A stretch of 64,000 nt of DNA, from contig NZ_REEZ01000001.1 of the NCBI RefSeq assembly GCF_003990445.1, positions 434,001 to 498,000 on the forward strand. Reading direction: 5' to 3'. The position numbers and the translations under genes are program-made. This document shows, piece by piece, positions 8,679 through 18,737 of the stretch. Numbering within the stretch: position 1 is the first letter of the stretch; the number at the start of each line of letters is the position of its first letter. This DNA comes from Pararhodobacter zhoushanensis. Its GTDB lineage: Bacteria; Pseudomonadota; Alphaproteobacteria; Rhodobacterales; Rhodobacteraceae. A model generated the notes under the pieces. The model was not told the DNA's origin. It searched no databases and saw only the letters and a list, made by a program, of their open reading frames with translations.

Positions 8679-10085
8679 TTACACCGGCGCCTTCACCTCC
8701 TCGGGCATCGGGCAGACGTAGGGGTCTTGCGCCTGATGCTCGGCGTGTTCGGCCTTGGCGGCGGCCAATGTGTCGGGCTCGCTGATCAACAGCTGCGCGC
8801 AGCGGGCCATGGCGGTGGCGGCGTGGGTCATGCCCTTGTGCGCAGCGGGGCTTTTGCCCTGCGCCGTCGCCTGCCACGAATGCAGCGGCGTGCCGATGGC
8901 CATGGTGGCGACCTGCACCTGCGTGAGCGGCACGGCGTGGCTGACGTCGGCCACATCGGTCGAGCCGGTCATGATCTCGCCCCCCGGTCGCAGCGGCACG
9001 ATCCAGTCGGACAGCGGCGTGTCGGCGCGCGGTTTCATCGCCACGATACGGTAAGGCAGCGCGATGTCCTCGGGCGTGAGCGTCGCCTGAATTTGCGCGG
9101 CATAGGGCTGGTCGGCGTCATCAAAAGGCACACCGCCGATGGCATCCAGCACGCGCTGCATTGTGCGGTCCATGGTCAGGTTTTCCAGCATGGCCGAGAC
9201 GGCGGAATAGACCTTGGCCTCGACCGTGGTGCCGGTCATCAGCGCCGCCCCTTTGGCGATGTCCTTGACCCGCTCGACCAGTGCCAGCATCTCGGAGGTC
9301 TTGAGCGCGCGGATCGAGTAGCGCACCTTGGCTTTGGATTGCACCACATTGGGCGCGCTGCCGCCCGCGTCGAGATAGGCGTAATGGATGCGCGCATCCT
9401 GCACCATGTGCTCGCGCATGTAGTTGACGCCGACGGACATCAGTTCCACCGCGTCCAGCGCCGAGCGGCCAAGATGCGGTGACATGGCGGCGTGACTGGC
9501 GCGGCCGTGGAAGGTGAAGTCGATGCGCGTGTTGGCCAGCGACCAGGGATCGGCGACGCGGGTCATGCTGTCGGGGTGCCAGGTGATCGCGGCATCGGTG
9601 CCCTCGAAGGCTCCATCGCGGACCATGAAGGTCTTGGCCGCTCCGCCCTCTTCCGCCGGGCAGCCGTAGTAGCGCACGCGGCCCTTGGTGCCGGTTTGCT
9701 CCAGCCAGTCCTTGACCGCGCAGGCGGCGAGCAGCGCGGCAGAACCCAACAGGTTGTGCCCGCAGCCGTGGCCGTTGCCGCCCTTGACCAGTTCTTGCGG
9801 CTCGGCCAGTCCGGCGACCTGACTGAGGCCGGGCAACGCGTCGTATTCGCCAAGGATCGCGATCACCGGACCGCCCTGCCCTGCCTCGCCCATCACGGCG
9901 GTGGGGATGCCCGCGACGTTTTCGGTCACGCGAAAGCCCTTGGCTTTCAGCATCGCGGTATGCTCGGCGCACGAGGCTTTTTCCTGATAGAGCAGCTCGG
10001 GCGTGCCCCAGACCCGGTCGGCCATGCCGGTCAGGTCGTCGCGGTGGGTGTCGATGGCGGTGTCGATGGGGTGGGTATTGCGCAT
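8679..10085 (-). CDS. M20 family amidohydrolase, AbgB-like
   Basis: A 468-residue zinc peptidase/amidohydrolase. The layout follows the M20D subfamily: an N-terminal metal-binding half with ILGEYDALPGLSQVAG, GNGHGCGHNLLGSAAL and PAEEGGAAKTFMVRDGAF, an inserted dimerisation domain beginning at IDFTFHGRASHAAMSPHLGRSALDA, and a C-terminal GSTDVADVSHAVP segment supplying the last metal ligand. The ending YVCPMPEEVKAP resembles AbgB, the subunit cleaving p-aminobenzoyl-glutamate, but related enzymes act on other N-acyl amino acids and no abgA or abgT is adjacent. The substrate is therefore open. The cytoplasm is likely, as no signal peptide is seen. Confidence 0.88.
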   Translation of the reverse strand: MRNTHPIDTAIDTHRDDLTGMADRVWGTPELLYQEKASCAEHTAMLKAKGFRVTENVAGIPTAVMGEAGQGGPVIAILGEYDALPGLSQVAGLAEPQELVKGGNGHGCGHNLLGSAALLAACAVKDWLEQTGTKGRVRYYGCPAEEGGAAKTFMVRDGAFEGTDAAITWHPDSMTRVADPWSLANTRIDFTFHGRASHAAMSPHLGRSALDAVELMSVGVNYMREHMVQDARIHYAYLDAGGSAPNVVQSKAKVRYSIRALKTSEMLALVERVKDIAKGAALMTGTTVEAKVYSAVSAMLENLTMDRTMQRVLDAIGGVPFDDADQPYAAQIQATLTPEDIALPYRIVAMKPRADTPLSDWIVPLRPGGEIMTGSTDVADVSHAVPLTQVQVATMAIGTPLHSWQATAQGKSPAAHKGMTHAATAMARCAQLLISEPDTLAAAKAEHAEHQAQDPYVCPMPEEVKAPV

Positions 10086-10212
10086 GTTAATCTCCGGTTT
10101 GGGCGATCCTGCGACGCCGGGCGCGAGAAGGCAAGCGGGGCGGGCGGCGTCGGTTGATAGCTGCGCCGAAGGGGGCTAGCCTGAGCTGGCAGCCCTGTCA
10201 CGGAGGCCTCGG

Positions 10213-10743
10213 ATGGCGACGCTGGTTTTTGGCATGAATGTCTCGCTCGATGGCTTTGTCGATTACACGGAATTTGCCCCCAGCCCCCCGCTGTTTCGCC
10301 ATTTCATCGAACAGGCCAAGGGTCAGGCGGGCAGCCTGTACGGGCGTACCCTGTACGAGCTGATGGCCTATTGGGACGCTGAGCAGCCCGGTTGGGGTGA
10401 TGCCGAGCAGGAGTTTGCGGTGGCGTGGCGGCGGCAGCCCAAATGGGTGGTGTCGCGCAGTCTGACCTCGGTCGGGCCGAATGCCACGCTGCTGGGCGAT
10501 GACGTCGAAGCTGAGGTCCGGGCGCTGAAAGCCCGTGTCGAGGGCGAGATCGAGGTGGCCGGGCCGACGCTGGCGGCGAGCCTTGGGGCGCTGGGGCTGA
10601 TCGACCTGTATCGCCTCTATCTGCACCCGGTCGTGCTGGGACAGGGCACGCCGTTCTTCAGCGGTCCCCTGCCGCGCCTGCGGCTGGTCTCAACCGAGAC
10701 CATCGCCGAGGAGTACGTCTGTCTCAGCTATGTCCCGGCCTAG
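10213..10743 (+). CDS. dihydrofolate reductase-family protein (RibD C-terminal fold)
   Basis: A 176-residue protein with the NAD(P)H-dependent reductase fold shared by DHFR and the RibD C-terminal domain. It has the N-terminal strand and loop NVSLDGFVDY, GQAGSLYGRTLYELMAYW in the middle, and VAGPTLAASLGALGLIDLYRLYLHPVVLGQGTPFF near the end. This small stand-alone type (YwjB/YyaP-like) is seldom characterised, and it need not reduce dihydrofolate. Its stop codon overlaps the convergent hydrolase stop by four bases (10740-10743). A second, diverged member of the superfamily is at 20872-21426. Confidence 0.82.
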   Translation: MATLVFGMNVSLDGFVDYTEFAPSPPLFRHFIEQAKGQAGSLYGRTLYELMAYWDAEQPGWGDAEQEFAVAWRRQPKWVVSRSLTSVGPNATLLGDDVEAEVRALKARVEGEIEVAGPTLAASLGALGLIDLYRLYLHPVVLGQGTPFFSGPLPRLRLVSTETIAEEYVCLSYVPA

Positions 10744-11768
10744 AGTTTCGCCCTGAGCCAGTCGCTGATCGCCGTGGTCGCCTGCACGCCCTGCGGGATG
10801 GCGCGGCGGGTGGACATAAAGGCGTGGATCTGGCCGGGGAACGGCAGCAGCGTCACCGGCACGCCCACGGCCTTGAGCGCGTCGCTGTAATAGGTCGCGT
10901 CATCCCACAGCGGGTCATGGCCGCCGTGGAGGATCAGCGCCTGCGGCTGGCCCGTCAGCCGGTCCGAGGTCAGCGGCGCCACGCGCGGGTCGCTGCGGTC
11001 CTGTCCTGCGGGCAGGTATTGCTCGATGTACCAGTCCACCCGGTCGGCGGGCAGGACATAAGCGTCCTTGAGCACCTGCATCGAGCGGCTGTTCATGCGG
11101 AAATCGACAGCCGGGTAAATCAGCACCTGCGCTTTGGGCAGCGGCAGACCGGCGGTGGCGAGGTCATGCATCAGTGCGGCGGTCAGGTTGCCCCCGGCGC
11201 TGTCACCGCCGACAGCGAGGCGGGCGGGATCGACGCCGTAAGTTTGCGGATCGTCGATGAGCGCGCGGTAAGCGGCAAGGACATCATCCGGCCCGGCAGG
11301 GAACTTATGTTCCGGCGCAAGGCGGTAGTCGAGCGAGATCACCCTGATCCCGGCCTCGAGAGCGATCTGGCCGCACAGGCCGTCATGCGTGTCGATACTG
11401 CCCTGCACCCAGCCGCCGCCGTGGATATAGAGCAGCGTCGGGCGGTTGGTGGCGTCGGGCTGGGTGTCATAGACGCGCGCGGGCCGCGCGCCGTCACCGC
11501 CGGGCATGGTGATGTCGCGCTTGGCGACTTGCGGCGGGGATGGCAGGTCGAACTTGTCGGCCAGAATGCTGAGCGACTGGCGGCTCTCGGCCAGCGTCGG
11601 TGTCACGCCGGGCACCCGGACCGAGTTGAACAGCTCACCCAGCACCTGCGCCTTGGCATCGATGCGCCGCCCGTCGACGGTTTTGCGCCGTCCCGTCAGC
11701 CACAGGGCAGCGGCGGGTTCCGGCAGGCGGGTCAGCGCGAACAGGGTCAGAAGGGTGAGTTTTCCCAT
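10740..11768 (-). CDS. alpha/beta hydrolase, hormone-sensitive lipase-like esterase
   Basis: A 342-residue carboxylesterase of the HSL family. The oxyanion-hole motif HGGGW is at residues 116-120 and the nucleophile motif GDSAGG at 188-193 with Ser190. An Asp in HGGHDPLWDD (about 290) and a His in PFPGQIHAF (about 322) complete the triad. The N-terminus is hydrophobic (LTLLTLFALTRL), so it may be membrane-associated or exported, though no clear cleavage site is seen. The physiological ester is unknown. It is convergent with the DHFR-like gene and followed on its own strand by no close partner. Confidence 0.88.
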   Translation of the reverse strand: MGKLTLLTLFALTRLPEPAAALWLTGRRKTVDGRRIDAKAQVLGELFNSVRVPGVTPTLAESRQSLSILADKFDLPSPPQVAKRDITMPGGDGARPARVYDTQPDATNRPTLLYIHGGGWVQGSIDTHDGLCGQIALEAGIRVISLDYRLAPEHKFPAGPDDVLAAYRALIDDPQTYGVDPARLAVGGDSAGGNLTAALMHDLATAGLPLPKAQVLIYPAVDFRMNSRSMQVLKDAYVLPADRVDWYIEQYLPAGQDRSDPRVAPLTSDRLTGQPQALILHGGHDPLWDDATYYSDALKAVGVPVTLLPFPGQIHAFMSTRRAIPQGVQATTAISDWLRAKL

Positions 11769-11815
11769 GGCGTCCTCTCAGGTTTGCCCTAAGGGACACG
11801 AGGCGCGCGGCAGGT

Positions 11816-12514
11816 TCAAGCCTTTGTCGACATCCGCCGCTCTAACAGCCGCGCCTGCACCCAGCCCGCCGCCATCACCCAGCGAAACGCCGCGCGGTGC
11901 CGCCAGCGGCGCACCGGGCGGCGGATATCGAGCAGCAGCGCAATGCGCGGGTTGGGGCCGGGGTTGAGCACCTCATGGGTGAAGGTATCGTCCCAGAGCA
12001 GCGCCTGCCCCTCGGCATAGGGTACGCGGGTGCCGTCCACTTTCAGCCACGGGGCGGCGTCACTGCCGCAATCGGGCGCGTACAGGCACAGATGATAACG
12101 CAGCACGCCGCGAAACGGGCCGCGATGCGGCGGGATATGCTTGCCGGGGTCGAGGTAGGACAGCGTGGCGGTGGTCACCTCGGGGTGGTCACGCAGGAAA
12201 CCGGCCAGCACCGGGGTTTGCGCGGCGTTGGCGGCGATGAGATGGCGGTAGGCTTTCACCATGAACATCCGCCAGTTCTTGCCATCCCCGGCCGAGATCC
12301 GCGTCTGCGTGGCGGTGATGTCATGAAAGCGCGGCATATCGGGGTTGGCGGCATAGACCGCCAGCGCCTCGGCCCGCAGCGCAGGATAGAGGGCGGCCAG
12401 CGCCGTATGCGCCGGGAAATAGCGCGCCATGTCCAGAACGGGCGGCGTGTCGAGGTCGCTGTAGACCTGCCGCAACCGCTTCGTCAGGCGCTTGAGGATG
12501 AGTTTCTGGAGCAT
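11816..12514 (-). CDS. aspartyl/asparaginyl beta-hydroxylase family (LpxO-like) oxygenase
   Basis: A 232-residue Fe(II)/2-oxoglutarate dioxygenase-like protein. The family segments are visible in order: ATLSYLDPGKHIPPHRGPFRGVLRYHLCLY with the first iron-ligand His and the RYHL core, LKVDGTRVPYAEGQALLWDDTFTHEVLN with the second His, and NPRIALLLDIRRP supplying the 2-oxoglutarate Arg. The same family includes LpxO, which 2-hydroxylates lipid A acyl chains, and peptide hydroxylases, and this sequence cannot separate them. The frame is open to 12679, but the ATG at 12514 begins the conserved region (LQKLILKRLTKRLRQVY). LpxO would fit the lipid A genes at 54.7-57.5 kb, but that link is only an inference. 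Confidence 0.8.
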   Translation of the reverse strand: MLQKLILKRLTKRLRQVYSDLDTPPVLDMARYFPAHTALAALYPALRAEALAVYAANPDMPRFHDITATQTRISAGDGKNWRMFMVKAYRHLIAANAAQTPVLAGFLRDHPEVTTATLSYLDPGKHIPPHRGPFRGVLRYHLCLYAPDCGSDAAPWLKVDGTRVPYAEGQALLWDDTFTHEVLNPGPNPRIALLLDIRRPVRRWRHRAAFRWVMAAGWVQARLLERRMSTKA

Positions 12515-12624
12515 AGGGCACCTGCGAGCAACGTGGTCAGCGTAGACCAAACTGCGCGAGGTGTGAAAGCCGGGTGTGACAGGGCGATGACGGACCGGGG
12601 GCGGTCTGATGGCAAAGGACGCTG

Positions 12625-12891
12625 TCAGTTGCGCGGGTCGGCGCAGGTCTGTTCGCAGGTTCCGCTGGCGGCGCGGCATTGCTCAACACGGGTGCCGCAA
12701 CTGTTGTAGTCCCGGCACTCGCCCTGAAACGTCCCGTTATAGATGGCTTGCAGGGCGTCATGGGCGCAGTCCCGGTAGACCTCGCAGGTCTGCTGGCAGG
12801 CACCTTCGTTGAAGGTGTCGGTGCCTTCGGCCGTGGCGGCAAGGGGCAGGAACAGGGCAATGGCAAAGGCTGGCACGAGGGAGAGTCGCAT
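12625..12891 (-). CDS. small secreted Cys-rich protein
   Basis: An 88-residue protein with a typical Sec signal peptide (MRLSLVPAFAIALFLPLAATA, cleavage near residue 21). The mature part has eight cysteines, starting CQQTCEVYRDC and ending in GTCEQTCADPRN. Spacing suggests four disulfides, so it should fold in the periplasm or outside the cell. I do not recognise the family. The ATG at 12891 starts the signal peptide, and an in-frame ATG at 12924 would add a polar tail before it. Confidence 0.65.
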   Translation of the reverse strand: MRLSLVPAFAIALFLPLAATAEGTDTFNEGACQQTCEVYRDCAHDALQAIYNGTFQGECRDYNSCGTRVEQCRAASGTCEQTCADPRN

Positions 12892-13422
12892 GGGCGTATC
12901 CTTTTCGGTGCCACCATGGGACATGGCCGCGCATCGGGGACGCTAGCACGGCGGGGGCGTGGGGCCTAACGATGGTTCCGGGGGTGAAGACCAAAGGAGC
13001 GGGAGAGTTCAGCCGATGGTCCAGTTCGACGACACCCAAGCGATTGCCTACGCGCGCTGTCGTGGATGGCCGCTATCAGACCAAACCACCCGCGGCGCGC
13101 CAGAGCGGGTTTGCATGTGCAGCTAGGCGGGCCTCGGTGCGACCAGGCCTTACCCTCCGTTCGAACCAGCTTCACGCTGCGCGGCGGCATTCGCCGAATT
13201 TCCCGTTTGGCCTGAAGTGCGGCAATTACTCGGCGCTGGTCATAGGGCTTGCGGTACGTGCCAGACTTTGTCGCCCGGCAAGAGCTTGGACAAGGAACGA
13301 GAGGCAGGAGCGTCTCGATCATGTTCAAGAGATGCAGGCTCGGATGACTCAAATCATATAACCCTTGTCAAACTATACAAACATGATAGTAAAGTTTGGT
13401 TGTTACATAAGGTGTATAAGAG
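12892..13422. other. gene-poor interval before the MFS/TetR cassette
   Basis: About 530 bases with no ORF I can support. The left part is GC-rich and the short open frames in it have no recognisable sequence. From about 13340 the base composition turns AT-rich and contains the promoter and operator region of the MFS gene. The middle may be decayed coding DNA, but no family is recognisable. Confidence 0.5.
13365..13398 (+). promoter_or_regulatory. putative promoter and TetR operator of the MFS/TetR operon
   Basis: A TTGTCA (13365-13370) and TAGTAA (13387-13392) pair with 16-base spacing lies just upstream of the MFS start. It is overlapped by inverted repeats ACTAT...ATAGT (13372-13390) and CAAACT...AGTTTG (13369-13398). 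The AT-rich stretch contrasts with its surroundings. The regulator encoded downstream in the same operon is the natural candidate to bind here. This is inference from position. Confidence 0.45.
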
Positions 13423-14928
13423 ATGACTGAATCCCCCCGGAACAGATGGGCAGTTTTGGTGACCGTGGCAGCGGGCTTGCTTCTTATCACCCTAGACAAT
13501 TCCATCCTCTACACTGCCCTGCCGACCCTGACCCGAGAATTGGGGGCGAGCCAGACCCAAGGCCTATGGATCATCAACGCCTATCCGCTGGTCATGGCCG
13601 GACTGCTGCTTGGAGCGGGCACGCTCGGTGACCGGTTTGGACATCGGCTCATGTTTCTGCTCGGCCTCGTCGCGTTCGGCGTCGCCTCACTGGTCGCAGC
13701 CTTTGCACCCACGGCCAATGTCCTGATTGCTGCTCGTGCCTTCCTTGCGGTCGGCGCCTCGGCGATGATGCCCGCCACGCTGGCGCTGTTGCGCGTCAGC
13801 TTCATCGACGAGCGAGAGCGCAATGTCGCCATCGCGATCTGGGGTTCGATCTCGGTGATCGGCATCGCCTTGGGGCCGATCATCTCGGGCTTCCTGCTGT
13901 CGCAATTCTGGTGGGGGTCGGTCTTTCTGGTGAACGTGCCGGTCGTGATCCTGGCGTTCATCTCGACGCTAATCGTGGCGCCGAAGGTCGCTCCCGACAG
14001 GTCGCGAAGATGGGATTTCATCTCGTCCGTCCTGGCGCTGGTGGCACTGGCAGCACTTGTGATCGCCATCAAGGAAACCGCCCATGCCGGGCAATCCTGG
14101 GCGACCCCGACCTCGGCAGCCGTCATCGGCCTGATCGCCAGTGTCCTGTTCACACGCCGACAATCCCGGCTAGCAGACCCGCTGTTGAACTTCGCTCTGT
14201 TTCGCAACCCCGCCTTCCTTGCGGGCACTCTTGCGGCGGCCTTTGCCATGTTCGCCTTTGCCGGGATGCAACTAGCGATCACCCAGCGCTTCCAGCTTGT
14301 GGCCGGCTTCACGCCCATGCAGTCGGGGATTCTGGTCTCATTGGCAGCCATTGGCTCGCTGCCCACCGCGATGCTCGGCGGCGCCTTCCTGCACCGGATC
14401 GGACTGCTCAGACTGATCTCCGGCGGGCTTGCGGTGGCGACCGTCGGCGTCCTGATCTCCACCTTGGGGATCAGCCACGGCCTCAGTTGGCTGATCGCCG
14501 GATCGGCACTGGCCGGTGCCGGGGTCGGGGCGACCATGTCCGTAGCCTCGACCGCCATCGTCGGTAATGCGCCGGTGCAGAATGCCGGGATGGCCGCCTC
14601 AGTTGAGGAGGTCTCGTTTGAGTTCGGCAGCTTGATTGCCGTTGCACTGCTGGGCAGCTTAATGGCGGCGGTCTATTCACTGGGCATTATCCTGCCGGAG
14701 GGCATTCCTGCAGCGGCCCGTGACAGCTTGTCCGATGCGCTGTCAATCGTCGAGACAATGGGGCCTGAGGGCACTGTGCTGAAACAAGCCGCATCAATGG
14801 CGTTTGACCGCGCTTTCCTGATGGTGATGTATGTCGTCGCAGGCGTCATCGCACTGGGCGCGCTGTTCACCGGTGTGCTGCTGCGGTCCTATGGGCCGGG
14901 TTCGCAATCGTCACACTTTCCGCATTGA
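13423..14928 (+). CDS. MFS multidrug exporter, DHA2 (14-TMS, SmvA/QacA-like)
   Basis: A 501-residue drug:proton antiporter of the major facilitator superfamily. It opens with TVAAGLLLITLDNSILYTALPTLTRELGA, the DHA2 motif with a membrane-embedded Asp in the first helix, followed by WIINAYPLVMAGLLLGAGTLGDRFGHR (motif A). About 14 hydrophobic segments can be counted, as in QacA and SmvA. The closest-looking relatives export quaternary ammonium compounds and dyes, but the substrate is not shown by sequence. It lies 10 bases upstream of a TetR gene on the same strand, so the two form an autoregulated resistance operon. Flanking intergenic DNA is unusual on both sides, which hints at acquisition. 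Confidence 0.9.
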   Translation: MTESPRNRWAVLVTVAAGLLLITLDNSILYTALPTLTRELGASQTQGLWIINAYPLVMAGLLLGAGTLGDRFGHRLMFLLGLVAFGVASLVAAFAPTANVLIAARAFLAVGASAMMPATLALLRVSFIDERERNVAIAIWGSISVIGIALGPIISGFLLSQFWWGSVFLVNVPVVILAFISTLIVAPKVAPDRSRRWDFISSVLALVALAALVIAIKETAHAGQSWATPTSAAVIGLIASVLFTRRQSRLADPLLNFALFRNPAFLAGTLAAAFAMFAFAGMQLAITQRFQLVAGFTPMQSGILVSLAAIGSLPTAMLGGAFLHRIGLLRLISGGLAVATVGVLISTLGISHGLSWLIAGSALAGAGVGATMSVASTAIVGNAPVQNAGMAASVEEVSFEFGSLIAVALLGSLMAAVYSLGIILPEGIPAAARDSLSDALSIVETMGPEGTVLKQAASMAFDRAFLMVMYVVAGVIALGALFTGVLLRSYGPGSQSSHFPH

Positions 14929-14938
14929 GGTCATCAAA

Positions 14939-15463
14939 ATGAGAGAGAGCAACCGTGAAAAGATCCTCGATGGGGTGGTGCGGCTAATCGAGAGAGACGG
15001 CGTCACCGCCATCACCTTCGACGCAGTGGCGGCGGAAACGGGGATCACCCGGGGCGGGATCATCTATCACTTTTCCTCCCGCGAAGAGCTGATCCTGGCC
15101 ACCCACCAGCATCTGGCCCGGCAATGGGAGGCGCAACTGCGAAGCCTGACGCCGGACTCGGACCTGCCCGTCGACCGCTACAGAGCTTATGTGCAAAGCT
15201 GTAGTCGGGATGCAACTCGGGCCGAACTGCTGATGATGCTGGAAAGCGCCGGAGATGAGCGTTTGGCTCAGGTTTGGTCCGACGTAATCGACCGTTGGGC
15301 ACCACCGGTTCCACAGTCGGATGATCCTGTAGGCCTGACACATTTCCTGGCGCGGATTGCCGCAGATGGACTTTGGGCGCACCGGACCATGACGGGGCAG
15401 CCTCTGCCCTCTGAGGTCAAGGCCATGGTATCCGGATCGATCCTAAAATTGATCAAGCAGTAG
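14939..15463 (+). CDS. TetR-family repressor of the adjacent exporter
   Basis: A 174-residue TetR/AcrR regulator. The N-terminal helix-turn-helix is clear: REKILDGVVRLIERDGVTAITFDAVAAETGITRGGIIYHFSSREELILAT. The C-terminal ligand domain (about residues 60-170) resembles the TetR_C group often paired with MFS pumps. The frame is open from 14831, but the ATG at 14939 starts just before the DNA-binding domain and is 10 bases after the exporter stop. It probably represses its own operon through the inverted repeats near 13370-13398. Confidence 0.9.
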   Translation: MRESNREKILDGVVRLIERDGVTAITFDAVAAETGITRGGIIYHFSSREELILATHQHLARQWEAQLRSLTPDSDLPVDRYRAYVQSCSRDATRAELLMMLESAGDERLAQVWSDVIDRWAPPVPQSDDPVGLTHFLARIAADGLWAHRTMTGQPLPSEVKAMVSGSILKLIKQ

Positions 15464-15768
15464 CCGAGGCGCATACGAAGGCGTGCTTTCGCGGTCTAGC
15501 CGCGATTGTCATGCTGCACTGCCGACAGTCGGCTTACCCCCCTCCCCAAATACGCCTTGGAAAAAAGCAGTTGGGAGCGTGTAGACGCAGCGAAAGTCCG
15601 GAAGGTCCGCGAAGCGGCCACCCATTTGAAGCGCAGCAAACGGCCAGATTTTACCGGTACTCGCTTTCGGACAGTCAAAGTGCATGCCCAGAAGCGCAGC
15701 GCTGGCAGAGGCCCCCTGCGGAAACACGGTCAGGGGCCTGTTGCATACGACGTTCTCACCACCACGCG
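15464..15768. other. intergenic interval with no supported gene
   Basis: About 300 bases between the TetR stop and the icd terminator. Short frames in it encode nothing recognisable. A bulged inverted repeat AGGCCCCCTG...CAGGGGCCT lies at about 15711-15739. The stretch around 15583-15640 (GCAGCGAAAGTCCGGAAGGT) looks like degraded repeat or gene debris, but I cannot identify its source. Confidence 0.4.
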
Positions 15769-15800
15769 AAAAAGGGCGGCCCCGCGGGACCGCCCCCTTT
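15769..15800 (-). terminator. terminator of icd
   Basis: A strong hairpin (GGGCGGCCCCGCGGGACCGCCC with A/T-run flanks) starts 20 bases after the icd stop and, read on the minus strand, is followed by CTTTTTCG. Its A-run/T-run symmetry suggests it could also act on the plus strand. Confidence 0.75.
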
Positions 15801-15820
15801 CCTGTCGCAAAAGCCCCGCC

Positions 15821-18022
<2,202 letters not shown>

Positions 18023-18380
18023 GCGTGCGTCCTCTGCGAGCGATGCACCGGGGCGGCCTGCGCGGCCAGTCACCGGGCGCGTGGGAATCGGACGGCGGCG
18101 GCTGCCACCGTTCTCTGGCCGCTCTCTGACGCAAAACCGCGCCTGCGTCAAGGTCTGTGTGCAATGGTATACAATGAATGAACGCGCGCACCGCGTCCCG
18201 CCAACTTTATGCTGAAAATATCCTCCAGGAGGGTCCGGGAGGATGGAAAATCCTCCCGGGCGGGTGTGGGTGGCAACCCACGCGGCGCGAGGCCCCCTCA
18301 ACGGGGGCCGAGCGCCGCCCCCCCTTCCTCAATCCGCCCGAACCTGCGACACATCCCGCGCAACAACCCAAGGCCCGCTC
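18023..18380. other. divergent icd / SMR intergenic region
   Basis: A 358-base divergent regulatory region. The part nearest icd is GC-rich with no ORF supported. The lower-GC stretch around 18150-18180 (GCAATGGTATACAATGAATG) could hold a promoter. Repeat copy D occupies 18199-18321. No regulator gene lies nearby to suggest a specific control. Confidence 0.5.
18199..18321. repeat. intergenic repeat copy D with nested hairpins
   Basis: It contains CGCCAACTTTATGC, shared with the reverse complement of copy C, then AAATATCCTCC and a long inverted repeat AGGGTCCGGGAGGAT/ATCCTCCCGGGC. Next comes TGGGT/ACCCA (18267-18280), then a GCGGCGC (18282-18288) / GCGCCGC (18312-18318) stem enclosing GGCCCCC (18291-18297) and GGGGGCC (18303-18309). 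The last two hairpins match copy B at 3991-4043 in layout, but the stems differ by compensating changes. Unlike the other copies, it lies in a divergent promoter region. Confidence 0.7.
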
Positions 18381-18710
18381 ATGCACTGGTTCCTTCTCGC
18401 CGCCGCCATCGCGTTTGAAACCGTCGGCACCACCGCCCTCAAGGCCAGCGAGGGCTTTTCGCGCCTCGGGCCGTCGCTGATCGTCGTCGTCGCCTATGCG
18501 CTGTCGTTCTGGCTGCTGGCGATCGTGCTCAAAACCGTGCCGGTTGGCATCGCCTATGCGATCTGGTCGGGGCTGGGCATCTGCTTCATCGCGCTGATCG
18601 GCTATGTGGCGTTCGGCCAGCGGCTGGATACGCCCGCGATTGCCGGGATCGGCTTGATCATGGCCGGGATTCTGGTGATCAACCTGTTTTCCAACACGGC
18701 CCCCCATTGA
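18381..18710 (+). CDS. SMR-family small multidrug exporter (EmrE-type)
   Basis: A 109-residue inner-membrane protein with four predicted helices. Helix 1 carries the proton/substrate Glu (E13) in the EmrE-like context AIAFETVGTTALKAS rather than the SugE/Gdx context. Helix 3 has VPVGIAYAIWSGLGI, the family signature. It probably exports cationic drugs or polyamines by proton antiport as a dual-topology dimer. A YitT-family gene follows 27 bases downstream on the same strand. Confidence 0.9.
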   Translation: MHWFLLAAAIAFETVGTTALKASEGFSRLGPSLIVVVAYALSFWLLAIVLKTVPVGIAYAIWSGLGICFIALIGYVAFGQRLDTPAIAGIGLIMAGILVINLFSNTAPH

Positions 18711-18737
18711 ACGGACCGCATTGAAAGGACCGTGCCG

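Noticed and set aside
13217-13426. 69-codon ORF just before the MFS gene
   Set aside because: It overlaps the exporter promoter and start codon and encodes no recognisable protein.
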